Under the pieces are notes generated by a model, which had not been told where the DNA came from, ran no database searches, and saw nothing but the letters and a program-made list of their open reading frames with translations. Made by a program: the position numbers and the translations under genes. Below, in pieces: positions 42,191 through 50,412 of a stretch of 64,000 nt of DNA. Origin of the DNA: Bog-532 sp963830385 (lineage in GTDB: Bacteria; Actinomycetota; Actinomycetes; Streptosporangiales; Streptosporangiaceae); NCBI GenBank assembly GCA_963830385.1, contig CAWHMD010000009.1:248001-312000 (forward strand), given 5' to 3'. The first letter of the stretch is position 1, and every line of letters starts with the position of its first letter.

Positions 42191-42843
42191 GACGCGACTC
42201 CCGGGCGCAGCGCGTGGATCTCGGCCACCGCCTGCCGGGCGTCCGGCTGGCCGAACACCAGCGACCCCGGCACCACGCCGTCCGCGCCCGCCGCCGCCAG
42301 CCCCGGCACCGTGTGCGGCCGGATCCCGCCGTCCACCACGACCTCCGGCGCCGGGCCACCCGACCGGGCCGCGACCAGCTCACTCACCCGCCCCGCGGTA
42401 CCCGGGTCCTGGTCGTAGCCCTTGACCCCGATCACCGTGCCCATCAGCAGCAGCCGGTCGATGCCGGGCAGGAACGGCACGGCCTGGCTCACCGGCTCGT
42501 CCACCTCCAGCCCGAGCGAGACCTGACAGCCGTGGCCCCGGATCCGGGCCAGGGTGGCGCCCACGTCCGGGCAGGGCCCGCTCTGGACGGTGATCATGTC
42601 CGCCCCGGCCTCGGCGAACCGGTCCACCCAGTAGTCGGGGTGGGTCACGTTCAGGTGCACGTCCAGCAGCGCGGCCGTCCGGGGCCGCAGCGCCGCCACA
42701 TGGGCCGGGCCGAACAGCAGGTCACGGACGTTGTGCCCGTCGAACACGTCCAGGTGGAAGCCGTCCACCACGTCACCGAGCTGGTCGACGGCCGCGCCGA
42801 GGTTCAGCAGATCGGCCGACCACAGCGAGACGTAGGCCTTCAT
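42187..42843 (-). CDS. Ribulose-phosphate 3-epimerase-like protein
   Basis: 218 residues. RPE/AlsE-type TIM barrel: SLWSADLLNLGAAVDQL, FHLDVFDGHNVRDLLFGP (compare HxDxMDGxFVPN), LDVHLNVTHP, VDGGIRPHT and GVVPGSLVFG. The first metal ligands are present in the modified form HLDVFDGH. It would epimerise C3 of a ketose phosphate or a close relative. Overlaps at both ends with the E1 beta and dehydrogenase genes. The divergence from housekeeping Rpe suggests a specialised substrate. Confidence 0.88.
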   Translation of the reverse strand: MKAYVSLWSADLLNLGAAVDQLGDVVDGFHLDVFDGHNVRDLLFGPAHVAALRPRTAALLDVHLNVTHPDYWVDRFAEAGADMITVQSGPCPDVGATLARIRGHGCQVSLGLEVDEPVSQAVPFLPGIDRLLLMGTVIGVKGYDQDPGTAGRVSELVAARSGGPAPEVVVDGGIRPHTVPGLAAAGADGVVPGSLVFGQPDARQAVAEIHALRPGVAS

Positions 42844-43844
42844 TTCCGGCGTCCGCCGGAGGCCGTCTTCACCGCCTCGCGGGCCAGCCGCTCGACGTCG
42901 TCGGCCCCCGGGGTCAGCGCGTTCAGCAGCACCGGGCTGTGCGGGACGGGCGCGAACGGGGCACCGATCCGCAGCACCGGCGCGTCCAGTTCCCGGAACA
43001 GGCTCTCCTGGATCGCCGCGGCGACCTCGGCCCCGACCCCGCCGTGGCGGTAGTCCTCGGCCGCCACCACCAGGGTCCGGGTCCGCCGCACCGACTGCTC
43101 GACCGTGTCGAGGTCGAGCGGCATCAGCGTGCGCAGGTCGATCACCTCGGCCTCGATCCCGTCGCTGGCCAGCCGCTCGGCCGCCGCCAGCGCCTTGGCC
43201 ACCATCACGCCGTAGCTCACCACCGTGACGTCGCGGCCGGGCCGCCGGGTCGCCGCCTGGCCGAACGGCACCAGATCGTCCGGGCCGCCCGCCTCGCCGC
43301 GAGTGCCGGTCTGCATCTTGTGCATGGCGAAGATGACCGGGTCCTCGCCCCGCAGCGCGGTCTTGATCAGGCCCTTGGCGTCCCACGGGGTGCTCGGGTA
43401 GGCCATCAGCAGCCCCGGGACGTGGCAGAACCAGCTTTCGATGGGGTTGTTGTGCTGGGCGCCGCCGCCCGCGAACCCGGTGGTGCCCCGGACGACCAGC
43501 GGCACCGGGCGGCCCCACCAGTACCGGACCTTGGCCGCCTGGTTGACGATCTCGTCCATCGCCCCGAACGCGAAGTCGAGGAAGTTGAGGTCGACCACCG
43601 GCCGCAGGCCGTTCATGGCCGCGCCGACCCCGGCCGCCACCATCGCCGCCTCGGAGATGGGGGAGTTGCGGACCCGGTTGCGGCCGAACTGGGGGCCCAG
43701 GTTGGTCACCTGGGCCCAGTGCCCGCCCCGTTCGTACAGGTCGGTGCCCATGACGACGATGCTGTCGTCCCGGGCCATCTCCTCGGCCAGGCCGTCGCGG
43801 TAGGCCCGCGACAAGGTTGTCCGTTTGCTCGCCGGAGTGGTCAC
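42840..43844 (-). CDS. 2-oxoacid dehydrogenase E1 component, beta subunit
   Basis: 334 residues. TPP-dependent E1 beta of the pyruvate/acetoin/branched-chain type: TLSRAYRDGLAEEMARDDSIVVMGTDL, RNSPISEAAMVAAGVGAAMNGLRPVV, KVRYWWGRPVPLVVRG, GAQHNNPIESWFCHVPGL and the C-terminal transketolase domain VVAAEDYRHGGVGAEVAA. GTG 43844 has AGAGGA upstream and overlaps the E1 alpha stop in GTGA. With E1 alpha it should decarboxylate a 2-oxo acid or cleave an acyloin and load the acyl group on a lipoyl arm. Confidence 0.93.
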   Translation of the reverse strand: MTTPASKRTTLSRAYRDGLAEEMARDDSIVVMGTDLYERGGHWAQVTNLGPQFGRNRVRNSPISEAAMVAAGVGAAMNGLRPVVDLNFLDFAFGAMDEIVNQAAKVRYWWGRPVPLVVRGTTGFAGGGAQHNNPIESWFCHVPGLLMAYPSTPWDAKGLIKTALRGEDPVIFAMHKMQTGTRGEAGGPDDLVPFGQAATRRPGRDVTVVSYGVMVAKALAAAERLASDGIEAEVIDLRTLMPLDLDTVEQSVRRTRTLVVAAEDYRHGGVGAEVAAAIQESLFRELDAPVLRIGAPFAPVPHSPVLLNALTPGADDVERLAREAVKTASGGRRK

Positions 43845-44881
43845 TGGGTTCCTCTCAGCTGCAGCGGGATTCCGGTCACGCCGTCGGCCACCGTGGCCGG
43901 GTCGGGCAGGGGCGACGATTCGCCGTACCCGACCGCGTCCTTGACCCGGGCGGTCGCCTCGGCGGCCAGTTCGGCGAAGCCCGCCTCGTCCAGGCCGCCC
44001 GACTTCTCCAGCGCGGCCCGCATCCGGGCGATGGGGTCCCGGTTGGTCTGCCACCACTCCACCTCTTCGGTGGTGCGGTACTGGCCGCGTTCGCCGATGT
44101 CGTGGCCGAGGTGGCGGTAGGTGAGCGCCTCGATGAATGTCGGGCCTTCACCGGCCCGGGCCCGGTCGGCCGCCGCGGCCGCCGCCCGGTGCAGGGCCAC
44201 CACGTCCTGGCCGTCCACCTGCACCGCGGGCAGCCCGAAGCCGGACGCCCGGTGCGCGATCGACTCGCCGGCCATGGCGGCGCTGACCGGGGTCTCCACC
44301 GCGTAGCCGTTGTTCTCGCAGACCACGATCAGCGGCAGCTTCCAGGCGGCCGCCAGGTTCACGAACTCCCACACCCGCCCGGTGTTGGCGCCGCCGTCAC
44401 CGAAGAACCCGGCCGCGCAGTGGCCGTCCTCGCGGTAACCCTGCGCGAACGCGGCCCCCAGGGCGATGCCGAGGCCCGCGCCGACGATCCCGTTGGACCC
44501 GTCGAACCCCACGCTGAAATCGGCCAGGTGCATGTGGCCGCCGCGGCCGCCCGCACAGCCGGTGGCCTTGCCGTACAGCTCGGCCATGACCGACCGCGGG
44601 TCCATGCCCTTGGCCAGCGCGACGTGGTGGCTCCGGTGCGAGGCGGCCGCCACGTCCTGCGGGCCGAGCACCGACGTCACGCCGACCGCCACCGCTTCCT
44701 GGCCGGTCGCCGCGTGCATCCCGCCGGGAATCGCGCCCGACGTGGCCAGCGGGCCGGCCGTCGACTCGAACTCGCGGATCAGCAGCATCCGCGCCAGCCA
44801 GGTGCGCGCGTCGGCCGGGCTGATGCCGTCCAGATCGATGCCGGCGTCCCCGCCTTCGGCCGGGATCGTGTGCGCTCTCAT
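43841..44881 (-). CDS. 2-oxoacid dehydrogenase E1 component, alpha subunit
   Basis: 346 residues. TPP-binding motif GDGGANTGRVWEFVNLAAAW (GDG at 161-163) to ENN (189-191). Also HMHLADFSVGFDGSNGIVGAG and GPTFIEALTYRHLGHDIGERG with the phosphorylation-loop-like region. The sequence is closest in type to acetoin dehydrogenase or small PDH E1 alpha. Overlaps with the lipoyl gene (ATGA) and E1 beta (GTGA). No gene for a full E2 or for E3 is in this cluster. Confidence 0.94.
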   Translation of the reverse strand: MRAHTIPAEGGDAGIDLDGISPADARTWLARMLLIREFESTAGPLATSGAIPGGMHAATGQEAVAVGVTSVLGPQDVAAASHRSHHVALAKGMDPRSVMAELYGKATGCAGGRGGHMHLADFSVGFDGSNGIVGAGLGIALGAAFAQGYREDGHCAAGFFGDGGANTGRVWEFVNLAAAWKLPLIVVCENNGYAVETPVSAAMAGESIAHRASGFGLPAVQVDGQDVVALHRAAAAAADRARAGEGPTFIEALTYRHLGHDIGERGQYRTTEEVEWWQTNRDPIARMRAALEKSGGLDEAGFAELAAEATARVKDAVGYGESSPLPDPATVADGVTGIPLQLRGTQ

Positions 44882-45126
44882 TCGCCCGCCTCGTCAACCC
44901 AGGTCAGGACCGCTCCGGTGGTCACCTCGGCGTCGATATCGAACAGGTGGGGGCCGAGGACACCGGCGGCCGGGCTCTCCAGCGTCACCTCGGTCTTGGC
45001 CGTGTCGATGGACACGACCGGGTCCCCTTCATCCACCAGTTCGCCGGGTTCGCGGAGCCAGGCCAGCACCACGCTCTCGGTGTCCGCCATGCCGTAGGAC
45101 GGCATCTTCAGCTCGACTCTGGACAC
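44878..45126 (-). CDS. Free-standing lipoyl (biotinyl_lipoyl) domain protein
   Basis: 82 residues comprising one lipoyl domain and nothing more: VELKMPSYGMADTESVVLAW, then SIDTAKTEVTLESPAAGVLG with the acceptor Lys at 44. A normal E2 would continue into a peripheral-subunit-binding domain and a 230-residue acyltransferase; the stop codon here overlaps E1 alpha instead. The protein is thus a mobile acyl carrier like GcvH in layout but of E2 type. GTG 45126 has GGAGAG upstream. The partner acyltransferase or hydrolase is unknown. Confidence 0.92.
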   Translation of the reverse strand: MSRVELKMPSYGMADTESVVLAWLREPGELVDEGDPVVSIDTAKTEVTLESPAAGVLGPHLFDIDAEVTTGAVLTWVDEAGE

Positions 45127-45138
45127 TCAGGCTCTCCT

Positions 45139-45966
45139 TCAGTCCCCAATGGTCCCGCCGGCGTTCAGTGCGAGGTTCCCGCCGTCGACCGGGAGCACCA
45201 CGCCGGTGATCATGCTGGCCGCGTCCGAGGCCAGGAAGGCCGCCGCCGCCGCGACCTCGGCCGTTTCCACCAGGCGCCCGAGCGGGATGCCGCGCAGGAA
45301 GGTGTTCAGCAGGTTGCCTTCCTCGCTGGGCCGCTCGCCCAGCCGCTTCAGCCCCTCGGTGGCGATCTGGCAGGGCGCGACGGCGTTGACCCGGATGCCG
45401 TGCCGGCCCCAGACCACCGCCAGCTCCCGGGTCAGCTGGTTCACCCCGGCCTTGGTGATCCCGTACGAGAAGTTGCCGCGGCCCAGCGAGCTGACCCCGC
45501 CGATCGAGCTGACGTTGACGATCGACCCGGGCTGGCCCGCGCCGATCAGCCGCTGGCCGAGCTGCCGGGCGCAGTGGTAGTAGCCCTTCAGGTTGACCGC
45601 GAATGTCAGGTCCCACTCGGCCTCGGTGATCCCCAGCGAGGTCCCGCGCTTGTTGATGCCCGCGTTGTTGACCAGGATGTCCGGCCGCCCGAAGGTGCTC
45701 TCGGCCCAGGCGAACGCGGCCGCCACCTGGGCCTGGTCGCTGACGTCGCAGTCACGGGCGGCCGCCGACCCGCCGGCGTCGGTGACCGCCGCGGCCACCG
45801 CCTCGGTGCCGGCTCCGGCCAGGTCCAGCAGGCTGATCCGGGCGTTGGCGGCGGCGAACGTGGCCGCCAGCGCCCGCCCCAGGCCGCCCGCGCCGCCGGT
45901 GATGACCACGTGGCGGCCGGTGAGGTCGACCAGCGGCTGCTGCACCTTGGGCAGCGTCTCGTTCAC
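45139..45966 (-). CDS. Short-chain dehydrogenase/reductase (SDR)
   Basis: 275 residues, classical SDR. VVITGGAGGLGRALA (TGxxxGxG), NNAGINKRG, catalytic Ser in NVSSIGGVSS and the YGITK pair, with PVDGGNLALNAGG near the C terminus. A 15-residue N-terminal arm precedes the fold. GTG 45966, with GGAGGG upstream, overlaps the FAH stop in GTGA. It belongs to the group that includes 2-keto-3-deoxy-sugar-acid dehydrogenases and gluconate 5-dehydrogenases. Its pairing with an FAH hydrolase recalls the non-phosphorylative L-fucose/L-rhamnose pathways. Confidence 0.92.
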   Translation of the reverse strand: MNETLPKVQQPLVDLTGRHVVITGGAGGLGRALAATFAAANARISLLDLAGAGTEAVAAAVTDAGGSAAARDCDVSDQAQVAAAFAWAESTFGRPDILVNNAGINKRGTSLGITEAEWDLTFAVNLKGYYHCARQLGQRLIGAGQPGSIVNVSSIGGVSSLGRGNFSYGITKAGVNQLTRELAVVWGRHGIRVNAVAPCQIATEGLKRLGERPSEEGNLLNTFLRGIPLGRLVETAEVAAAAAFLASDAASMITGVVLPVDGGNLALNAGGTIGD

Positions 45967-46841
45967 GATGACGTTCCCTCCGGCCCCGCCGCTGCCACCA
46001 CCGGGTTCCGCAGGCAGCCGAGGCGCTCGATTTCGACCTCGACCACGTCCCCGTCCCGCAGGAACCGCGGCGGATCCTGGGCGGCCCCGACCCCGCTGGG
46101 GGTGCCGGTGGCGATGATGTCGCCCGGCTCGAGCGTCATCACGGCGCTGAGCTGGCTGACCAGCGCGGCCACGGTGAAGACCATGTTGGCCGTGTTGGAG
46201 TGCTGCATGACCACGCCGTTGACGCGGGTCTCGATCTCCAGGTTCTGCGGGTCCGGCACCTCGGCCGCGGTGACCAGGAACGGGCCGGCCGGCGCGAACG
46301 TGTCGAAGCTCTTGCCCAGCGTCCACTGGCTGGTCCAGCCCTGGACGTCGCGGGCGCTGACGTCGTTGACGGCCAGGTAGCCGCCCACGTACGACAGCGC
46401 CTCGTCCTCGGAGACGAACCGGGCCTGCCGCCCGATCACGACCCCGAGTTCGCCCTCGTAGTCGACCGAGTTGCTCAGGGCCGGCAGCACGATCGGGTCG
46501 TAGGGGCCGGTCAGCGTGGTCGGGAACTTGGCGAAGACCGTCGGTTTGGCCGGCAGCTCCTGCCCGGTCTCGGCCGCGTGGTCGCGGTAGTTGAGCCCGA
46601 TGCCGATGATCTTCGACGGCCGCGGCACCGGCGCGGCCAGCCGGACCTCCTCCAGCCGGATCCGGGCGGTCTCCGGCGCGTTGGCGGCCAGCGCCGCCAG
46701 GTCCCCGGCCCGCTCGGCCGCCAGCAGCGCGCCCAGGCCGGCCGGGAGCGGCCCGATGGCGGTGGTCAGGTCGACCAGGGTGCCCGGCCCGGACACCACC
46801 GCCGGCCGGGCACCGTCGGCTACGTAGTTACAGAGCTGCAT
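45963..46841 (-). CDS. Fumarylacetoacetate hydrolase (FAH)-family protein
   Basis: 292 residues from ATG 46841; GTG 46850 would add three. The catalytic core has KIIGIGLNYRDHAAETG, the metal-binding DYEGELGVVIGRQ, GYLAVNDVSARDVQ, GKSFDTFAPAGPFLV and IIATGTPSGVGAA. Family members cleave C-C bonds of acylpyruvates or 2,4-diketo acids, or decarboxylate oxaloacetate-like compounds. No Shine-Dalgarno is visible and a palindromic operator lies 20 bases upstream, so a very short leader or leaderless transcript is likely. First gene of the rightmost metabolic operon reading leftward. Confidence 0.92.
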   Translation of the reverse strand: MQLCNYVADGARPAVVSGPGTLVDLTTAIGPLPAGLGALLAAERAGDLAALAANAPETARIRLEEVRLAAPVPRPSKIIGIGLNYRDHAAETGQELPAKPTVFAKFPTTLTGPYDPIVLPALSNSVDYEGELGVVIGRQARFVSEDEALSYVGGYLAVNDVSARDVQGWTSQWTLGKSFDTFAPAGPFLVTAAEVPDPQNLEIETRVNGVVMQHSNTANMVFTVAALVSQLSAVMTLEPGDIIATGTPSGVGAAQDPPRFLRDGDVVEVEIERLGCLRNPVVAAAGPEGTSS

Positions 46842-46861
46842 CAGGAACACCGACCGTCAAT

Positions 46862-46880
46862 TGATTCTTGTCAACAATCA
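46862..46880. promoter_or_regulatory. Palindromic operator TGATTCTTGTCAACAATCA
   Basis: A 19-base palindrome with eight of nine pairs matching around a central T. It lies between the permease end and the FAH start, so it probably controls the FAH-SDR-lipoyl-E1 operon. TGAT-N2-TTGTCAACA is identical to the site at 37855-37869. Confidence 0.7.
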
Positions 46881-46919
46881 GCATTTTTACACCACCAGAT
46901 CGGGCACCCACAAGGCAGG

Positions 46920-47810
46920 TCAGCCCTTTACCGCGCCGGCGGTCAGGCCACGGACCACGTAGCGCTGCACGCACATGTAGAAGATGACCGGCAGCAGCGA
47001 GAACACGACTCCGGCCGCCTGCAGCTCGAAGATCGGGACGTCCTGCTGGCTGATGAACGTGGCGATGCCGAGCCCGGCCGTGTACTGGCTGCGGCTGGTG
47101 ATCAGCGCCGAGGCGAACAGGTAGTCGTTCCAGCTGAGGAAGAACGCCACCACCGCGACGGCGACCAGCCCGGCCCGGGACAGCGGCAGCAGCAGCCGCC
47201 GGAGCACTCCCAGCCGGGTACAGCCGTCCACCAGGCCCGCGTCCAGCACCTCGCTGGGCACGTTGTCGAAGGAGGACTTGAGGATCCACGAGCCCAGCGG
47301 GACGGCGAACGCGGCGTACAGCACGGCCAGCATGGGCAGGTTGTTGGTCCACCCCATCGACCGGTAGAACTGCAGCTCGGGCACGATGATCATGGCGCCC
47401 GGCATCATCTGGGTGAACAGCAGCAGCAGGCCGAACAGCAGCTTGCCGTGCCACTCCAGCCGTCCCAGCAGGTACGCACCGAAGGAGGCCAGCACCAAGG
47501 TGATCACCACCGTGATCAGCGCGACGAACACCGAGTGGGCGAGCCAGCTGGCGATGGGCTGGTCCTCGAACAGCTGCGTGATGGCGCCGGTGTTGAAGCC
47601 CTTCAGGAAGAACGGCGGCGGGAACGACAGCGTCTTGCTCTCCGGCTGGAAAGTGCTGAGGATCATCCAGTAGACCGGGAACAGCGCGACCACGCACACC
47701 GCCACGATCACCACGACCCGGACCACCGATCCGGCCAGGTGCCGGCGGCTGCGCCGCGGTCGCGGGGCGGCCGCGGGGGCGCCCGGCGCCGGCTTGGTCA
47801 GCACGGCCAT
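46920..47810 (-). CDS. Carbohydrate ABC importer permease, MalG type
   Basis: 296 residues. Six-helix inner-membrane permease of the CUT1 family. Helix one is VVIVAVCVVALFPVYWMILSTF. The EAA loop that contacts the ATPase reads EVLDAGLVDGCTRLGVLRRLLLPL. The C-terminal YVVRGLTAGAVKG is typical of MalG-like proteins. It pairs with the MalF-type gene 28 bases upstream. No ATPase gene is in the cluster; actinobacteria commonly use a shared MsiK-type ATPase. Confidence 0.95.
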   Translation of the reverse strand: MAVLTKPAPGAPAAAPRPRRSRRHLAGSVVRVVVIVAVCVVALFPVYWMILSTFQPESKTLSFPPPFFLKGFNTGAITQLFEDQPIASWLAHSVFVALITVVITLVLASFGAYLLGRLEWHGKLLFGLLLLFTQMMPGAMIIVPELQFYRSMGWTNNLPMLAVLYAAFAVPLGSWILKSSFDNVPSEVLDAGLVDGCTRLGVLRRLLLPLSRAGLVAVAVVAFFLSWNDYLFASALITSRSQYTAGLGIATFISQQDVPIFELQAAGVVFSLLPVIFYMCVQRYVVRGLTAGAVKG

Positions 47811-47838
47811 GTCGTCCTCCGCTCGATCTGGTTCGTGG

Positions 47839-48789
47839 TCATGATCGGCTCCGCACTACCCGGCGCTCGATGTACACGAACAGGGCCGTCCCGATGACCG
47901 ACAAGAACAGCCCGACCACCGCGATCGCACTCGCGTAGCTGTAGTTGAAGAACTGGAACGCCTGGTTGTAGATGTCGATGGACAACGTGGTGGTGTCGTT
48001 GCCCGGCCCGCCGCCTGTGGTCAGGTAGATCAGCGAGAACTGCTGCAGCGAGAAGATGAACGCCAGCACGGCCAGCAAGCACAGGGTCGGCGTGATGCTC
48101 GGCAGCACCACCGAGCGGAACCGGCGGATCGCGCCGGCGCCGTCCACCCGGGCCGCCTCGAGCAGTTCATCGGGCACGGCCTGCAGCGCGGACAAGGTGA
48201 TCAGCGCGTAGAACGGGAAGCCCTTCCACACCGTGATCACCACGATCGACGCGAAGGCCAGATGCGAGCTGGTGAAGAACGCATTGTGGTGCCCTACGCC
48301 CGGCAGCCAGCCGGCCATCCGGTTGATGATGCCGAAGTTCGGGTCCGCCATCAGCAGGAAGGTCAGGACCACCGGGATGTCCGGCAGGGCCCAGGGGATG
48401 GCCAGGATGCCCCGCACGAACCCGCGGCCGCGAAAGCTCCAGTTGAGCAGCATCGCGATGAACAGGCCCACGATCAGCATGAGCACCACAACGACCGCGG
48501 TGAAGACCAGGGTGACCCGGACGACCTGCCAGAAGACCGGGTCCTGGACCATGCGGCTGTAGTTGCTGAACGTGAACGAGCCCGTGGCGCCCAGCTCCTG
48601 GCTCTTGAACGAGGTCAGGATGCCCTTGACGATCGGGTAGAGGACGAACACACCCTCGAACGCCAGGATTGGGATTACCAGTAGGTAGGGCAGCCAGGCC
48701 CCGGAGAACCGCGGCCGCGGGCCGGCGGCGGTGCGCCGCCGGAGCTGGCCGGGAGCGTGCTCCCGGCCAGCCTTCAGCACTTGCGTCAC
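47839..48789 (-). CDS. Carbohydrate ABC importer permease, MalF type
   Basis: 316 residues from GTG 48789. Basic cytoplasmic N terminus, then WLPYLLVIPILAFEGVFVLYPIVKGIL and five more helices. The EAA loop ELLEAARVDGAGAIRRFRSVVLPSITP is near residue 230, and LIYLTTGGGPGNDTTTLSIDIY is a CUT1 signature near the end. Located between the binding-protein and MalG genes, so these three form the importer operon. Sugar specificity cannot be read. Confidence 0.95.
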   Translation of the reverse strand: MTQVLKAGREHAPGQLRRRTAAGPRPRFSGAWLPYLLVIPILAFEGVFVLYPIVKGILTSFKSQELGATGSFTFSNYSRMVQDPVFWQVVRVTLVFTAVVVVLMLIVGLFIAMLLNWSFRGRGFVRGILAIPWALPDIPVVLTFLLMADPNFGIINRMAGWLPGVGHHNAFFTSSHLAFASIVVITVWKGFPFYALITLSALQAVPDELLEAARVDGAGAIRRFRSVVLPSITPTLCLLAVLAFIFSLQQFSLIYLTTGGGPGNDTTTLSIDIYNQAFQFFNYSYASAIAVVGLFLSVIGTALFVYIERRVVRSRS

Positions 48790-48805
48790 AGTGTTATCCC
48801 TGCTG

Positions 48806-50188
48806 TCAGGCGCCGACCTGGGGACCCAGCTCCTGCTGTGCCTGCTTCTGGGCCGCGGCCAGGGCGGCCTCCACCGACTGCCCGCCGGACACCGCGTTGG
48901 CCATGGCCTTGATGATGATCTCCCCGATCTGCGAGTACACGATCGTGTAGTCGCCGAGGATGTCGAACTCGCCCACATAGTTGGTGGCCAGATAGCCGGA
49001 CATCCACGGCGTGGTCTTCAGGTAGGTGTTGTAGGCCGGCTCGTACTGCCCGAAGTTGCTGTAGGGAATGATCGGGTAACCGTTGGCGGTGGTGACCGCG
49101 TACAGGTTCTTGGGCGTGATCATGAACTTGACCAGCTCCATGGCCGCGTCCTGGTTCTTGGAGCTCTTCAGCACGACCACCGGGTGCAGCCGGGCGATGG
49201 CCTTCTTGCTCGGCCAGGGCGGCGGGGCGCTGCGCAGGTTGGGGTAGAGCGTGGGCGCCAGCTGCTTCAGTGTGGTCAGCCCGGCCGCCACGTTGAGGTT
49301 CATGGCGATCCGGTCGGACTCCCACAGCTTGGTGATGGCGGCCTCGGAGCTGCCCTTCGGGCCGCCCTTGGTCAGCAGCTCCACCCAGTACTTCATCGAG
49401 TTGACGACCGGCTCGGAGGTGAACTGGAGGGTCTTGCCCTTGGCCCAGGCCCCGTCGTAGGCCAGCGGGAAGTTCTGCAGCTGGTTCCACCAGTCGGCAC
49501 CATCGGCCACGCTGTTGAGCAGCGCCACCCCGAACTGTTGCGGGGCGTGGGTCAGCGCCTCGGCGTTGGACAGCCACGCGTCCAGCGTGGTGGGCGGCGC
49601 GTTGATGCCGGCCTTCTTGAGCAGTGCCTGGTCGTAGGTCAGGGCGAACGGCACGTCGATGACGCCCAGGCCCTCCAGGTTGCTGCCGTTCTTGAACTGC
49701 TCGTGGGCCGGGATCGGGGTGAGCTTGAGGTCGTTGGTGATCGACTGCAGCGGCACCGTCATCTTGAACTTCGAGATCAGCGCCGACGCCAGCTCGGGCG
49801 GGCACATGACCACGTCGGCGTTGATCGAGCCCGCCTCGGCCTGGGTGACCACGTTCTGGTCGTAGGTCGCGAACGGCCAGCCGACCCAGTTCACCTTGAC
49901 GTTCGGGTGGGCCGCCTCGAAGTCGCTGATGACCTTGAACCAGGCGGCCTTCTCACCGACCTCGAACTGCTCCCAGGACATCAGGTTGAGGGTGATCTTG
50001 CCGCCCTTGCTGCTGCTGCCGGATGCGCTGCTGCTGGTGCCGGACGAGCTGCCGCTGCTGCAGGCGGACAGGACCGAAGCGCCGGCTCCGGCTGCGAGCA
50101 GGCCGCCGCTGAGGTGAAAGAAGTTGCGCCGGCTCAGCGGCTTGTGATCGGGGACAACGTTCGCGTCATTACGTGCGTCGTCATTCAT
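48806..50188 (-). CDS. Sugar ABC transporter substrate-binding lipoprotein (Tat-type)
   Basis: 460 residues. Twin-arginine signal SRRNFFHLSGGL (R20-R21) with lipobox VLSAC (Cys 43), then a Ser/Gly linker. The CUT1 binding fold follows: ITLNLMSWEQFEVGEKAAW, VISDFEAAHPNVKVNWVGW, DVVMCPPELAS and GKTLQFTSEPVVNSMKYW. It is therefore exported folded and anchored outside the membrane. AGGAAAG precedes ATG 50188. First gene of the importer operon; its ligand is the pathway's starting compound. Confidence 0.94.
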   Translation of the reverse strand: MNDDARNDANVVPDHKPLSRRNFFHLSGGLLAAGAGASVLSACSSGSSSGTSSSASGSSSKGGKITLNLMSWEQFEVGEKAAWFKVISDFEAAHPNVKVNWVGWPFATYDQNVVTQAEAGSINADVVMCPPELASALISKFKMTVPLQSITNDLKLTPIPAHEQFKNGSNLEGLGVIDVPFALTYDQALLKKAGINAPPTTLDAWLSNAEALTHAPQQFGVALLNSVADGADWWNQLQNFPLAYDGAWAKGKTLQFTSEPVVNSMKYWVELLTKGGPKGSSEAAITKLWESDRIAMNLNVAAGLTTLKQLAPTLYPNLRSAPPPWPSKKAIARLHPVVVLKSSKNQDAAMELVKFMITPKNLYAVTTANGYPIIPYSNFGQYEPAYNTYLKTTPWMSGYLATNYVGEFDILGDYTIVYSQIGEIIIKAMANAVSGGQSVEAALAAAQKQAQQELGPQVGA

Positions 50189-50356
50189 CTCTTTCCTCTG
50201 TCCTGTAGGAGGGCGGCGGCGGGTCGCCGTTAGTGAGTTTGTGCTGGTCAGATACTTATTGAAAGGGTGCGCCGGTGGGCCGGTGCATCGCGAGGGTGCG
50301 AACTGCCGGGTCAAAAAGGTGGTTAAAACGGAAGCATCGCCCGGCTCTCTGTCTAC

Positions 50357-50363
50357 TGTCAAC
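50357..50363. promoter_or_regulatory. TGTCAAC core, candidate operator or minus-35
   Basis: CTACTGTCAACTATTTA (50353-50369) lies between the lactonase and binding-protein genes. On the minus strand it reads GTTGACA, which may be the importer operon's minus-35 element; no good minus-10 is visible. It shares the core with the sites at 37863, 46870 and 52544. Confidence 0.45.
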
Positions 50364-50412
50364 TATTTACGGGTTACAAAAAGGCTGCTCAGTTGGCTGC
50401 CTGGTTTGCCGC

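Noticed and set aside
43817..46380. Long plus-strand frames over the E1/lipoyl/SDR/FAH genes
   Set aside because: Shadows of minus-strand genes with complete motifs and overlapping start/stop codons.
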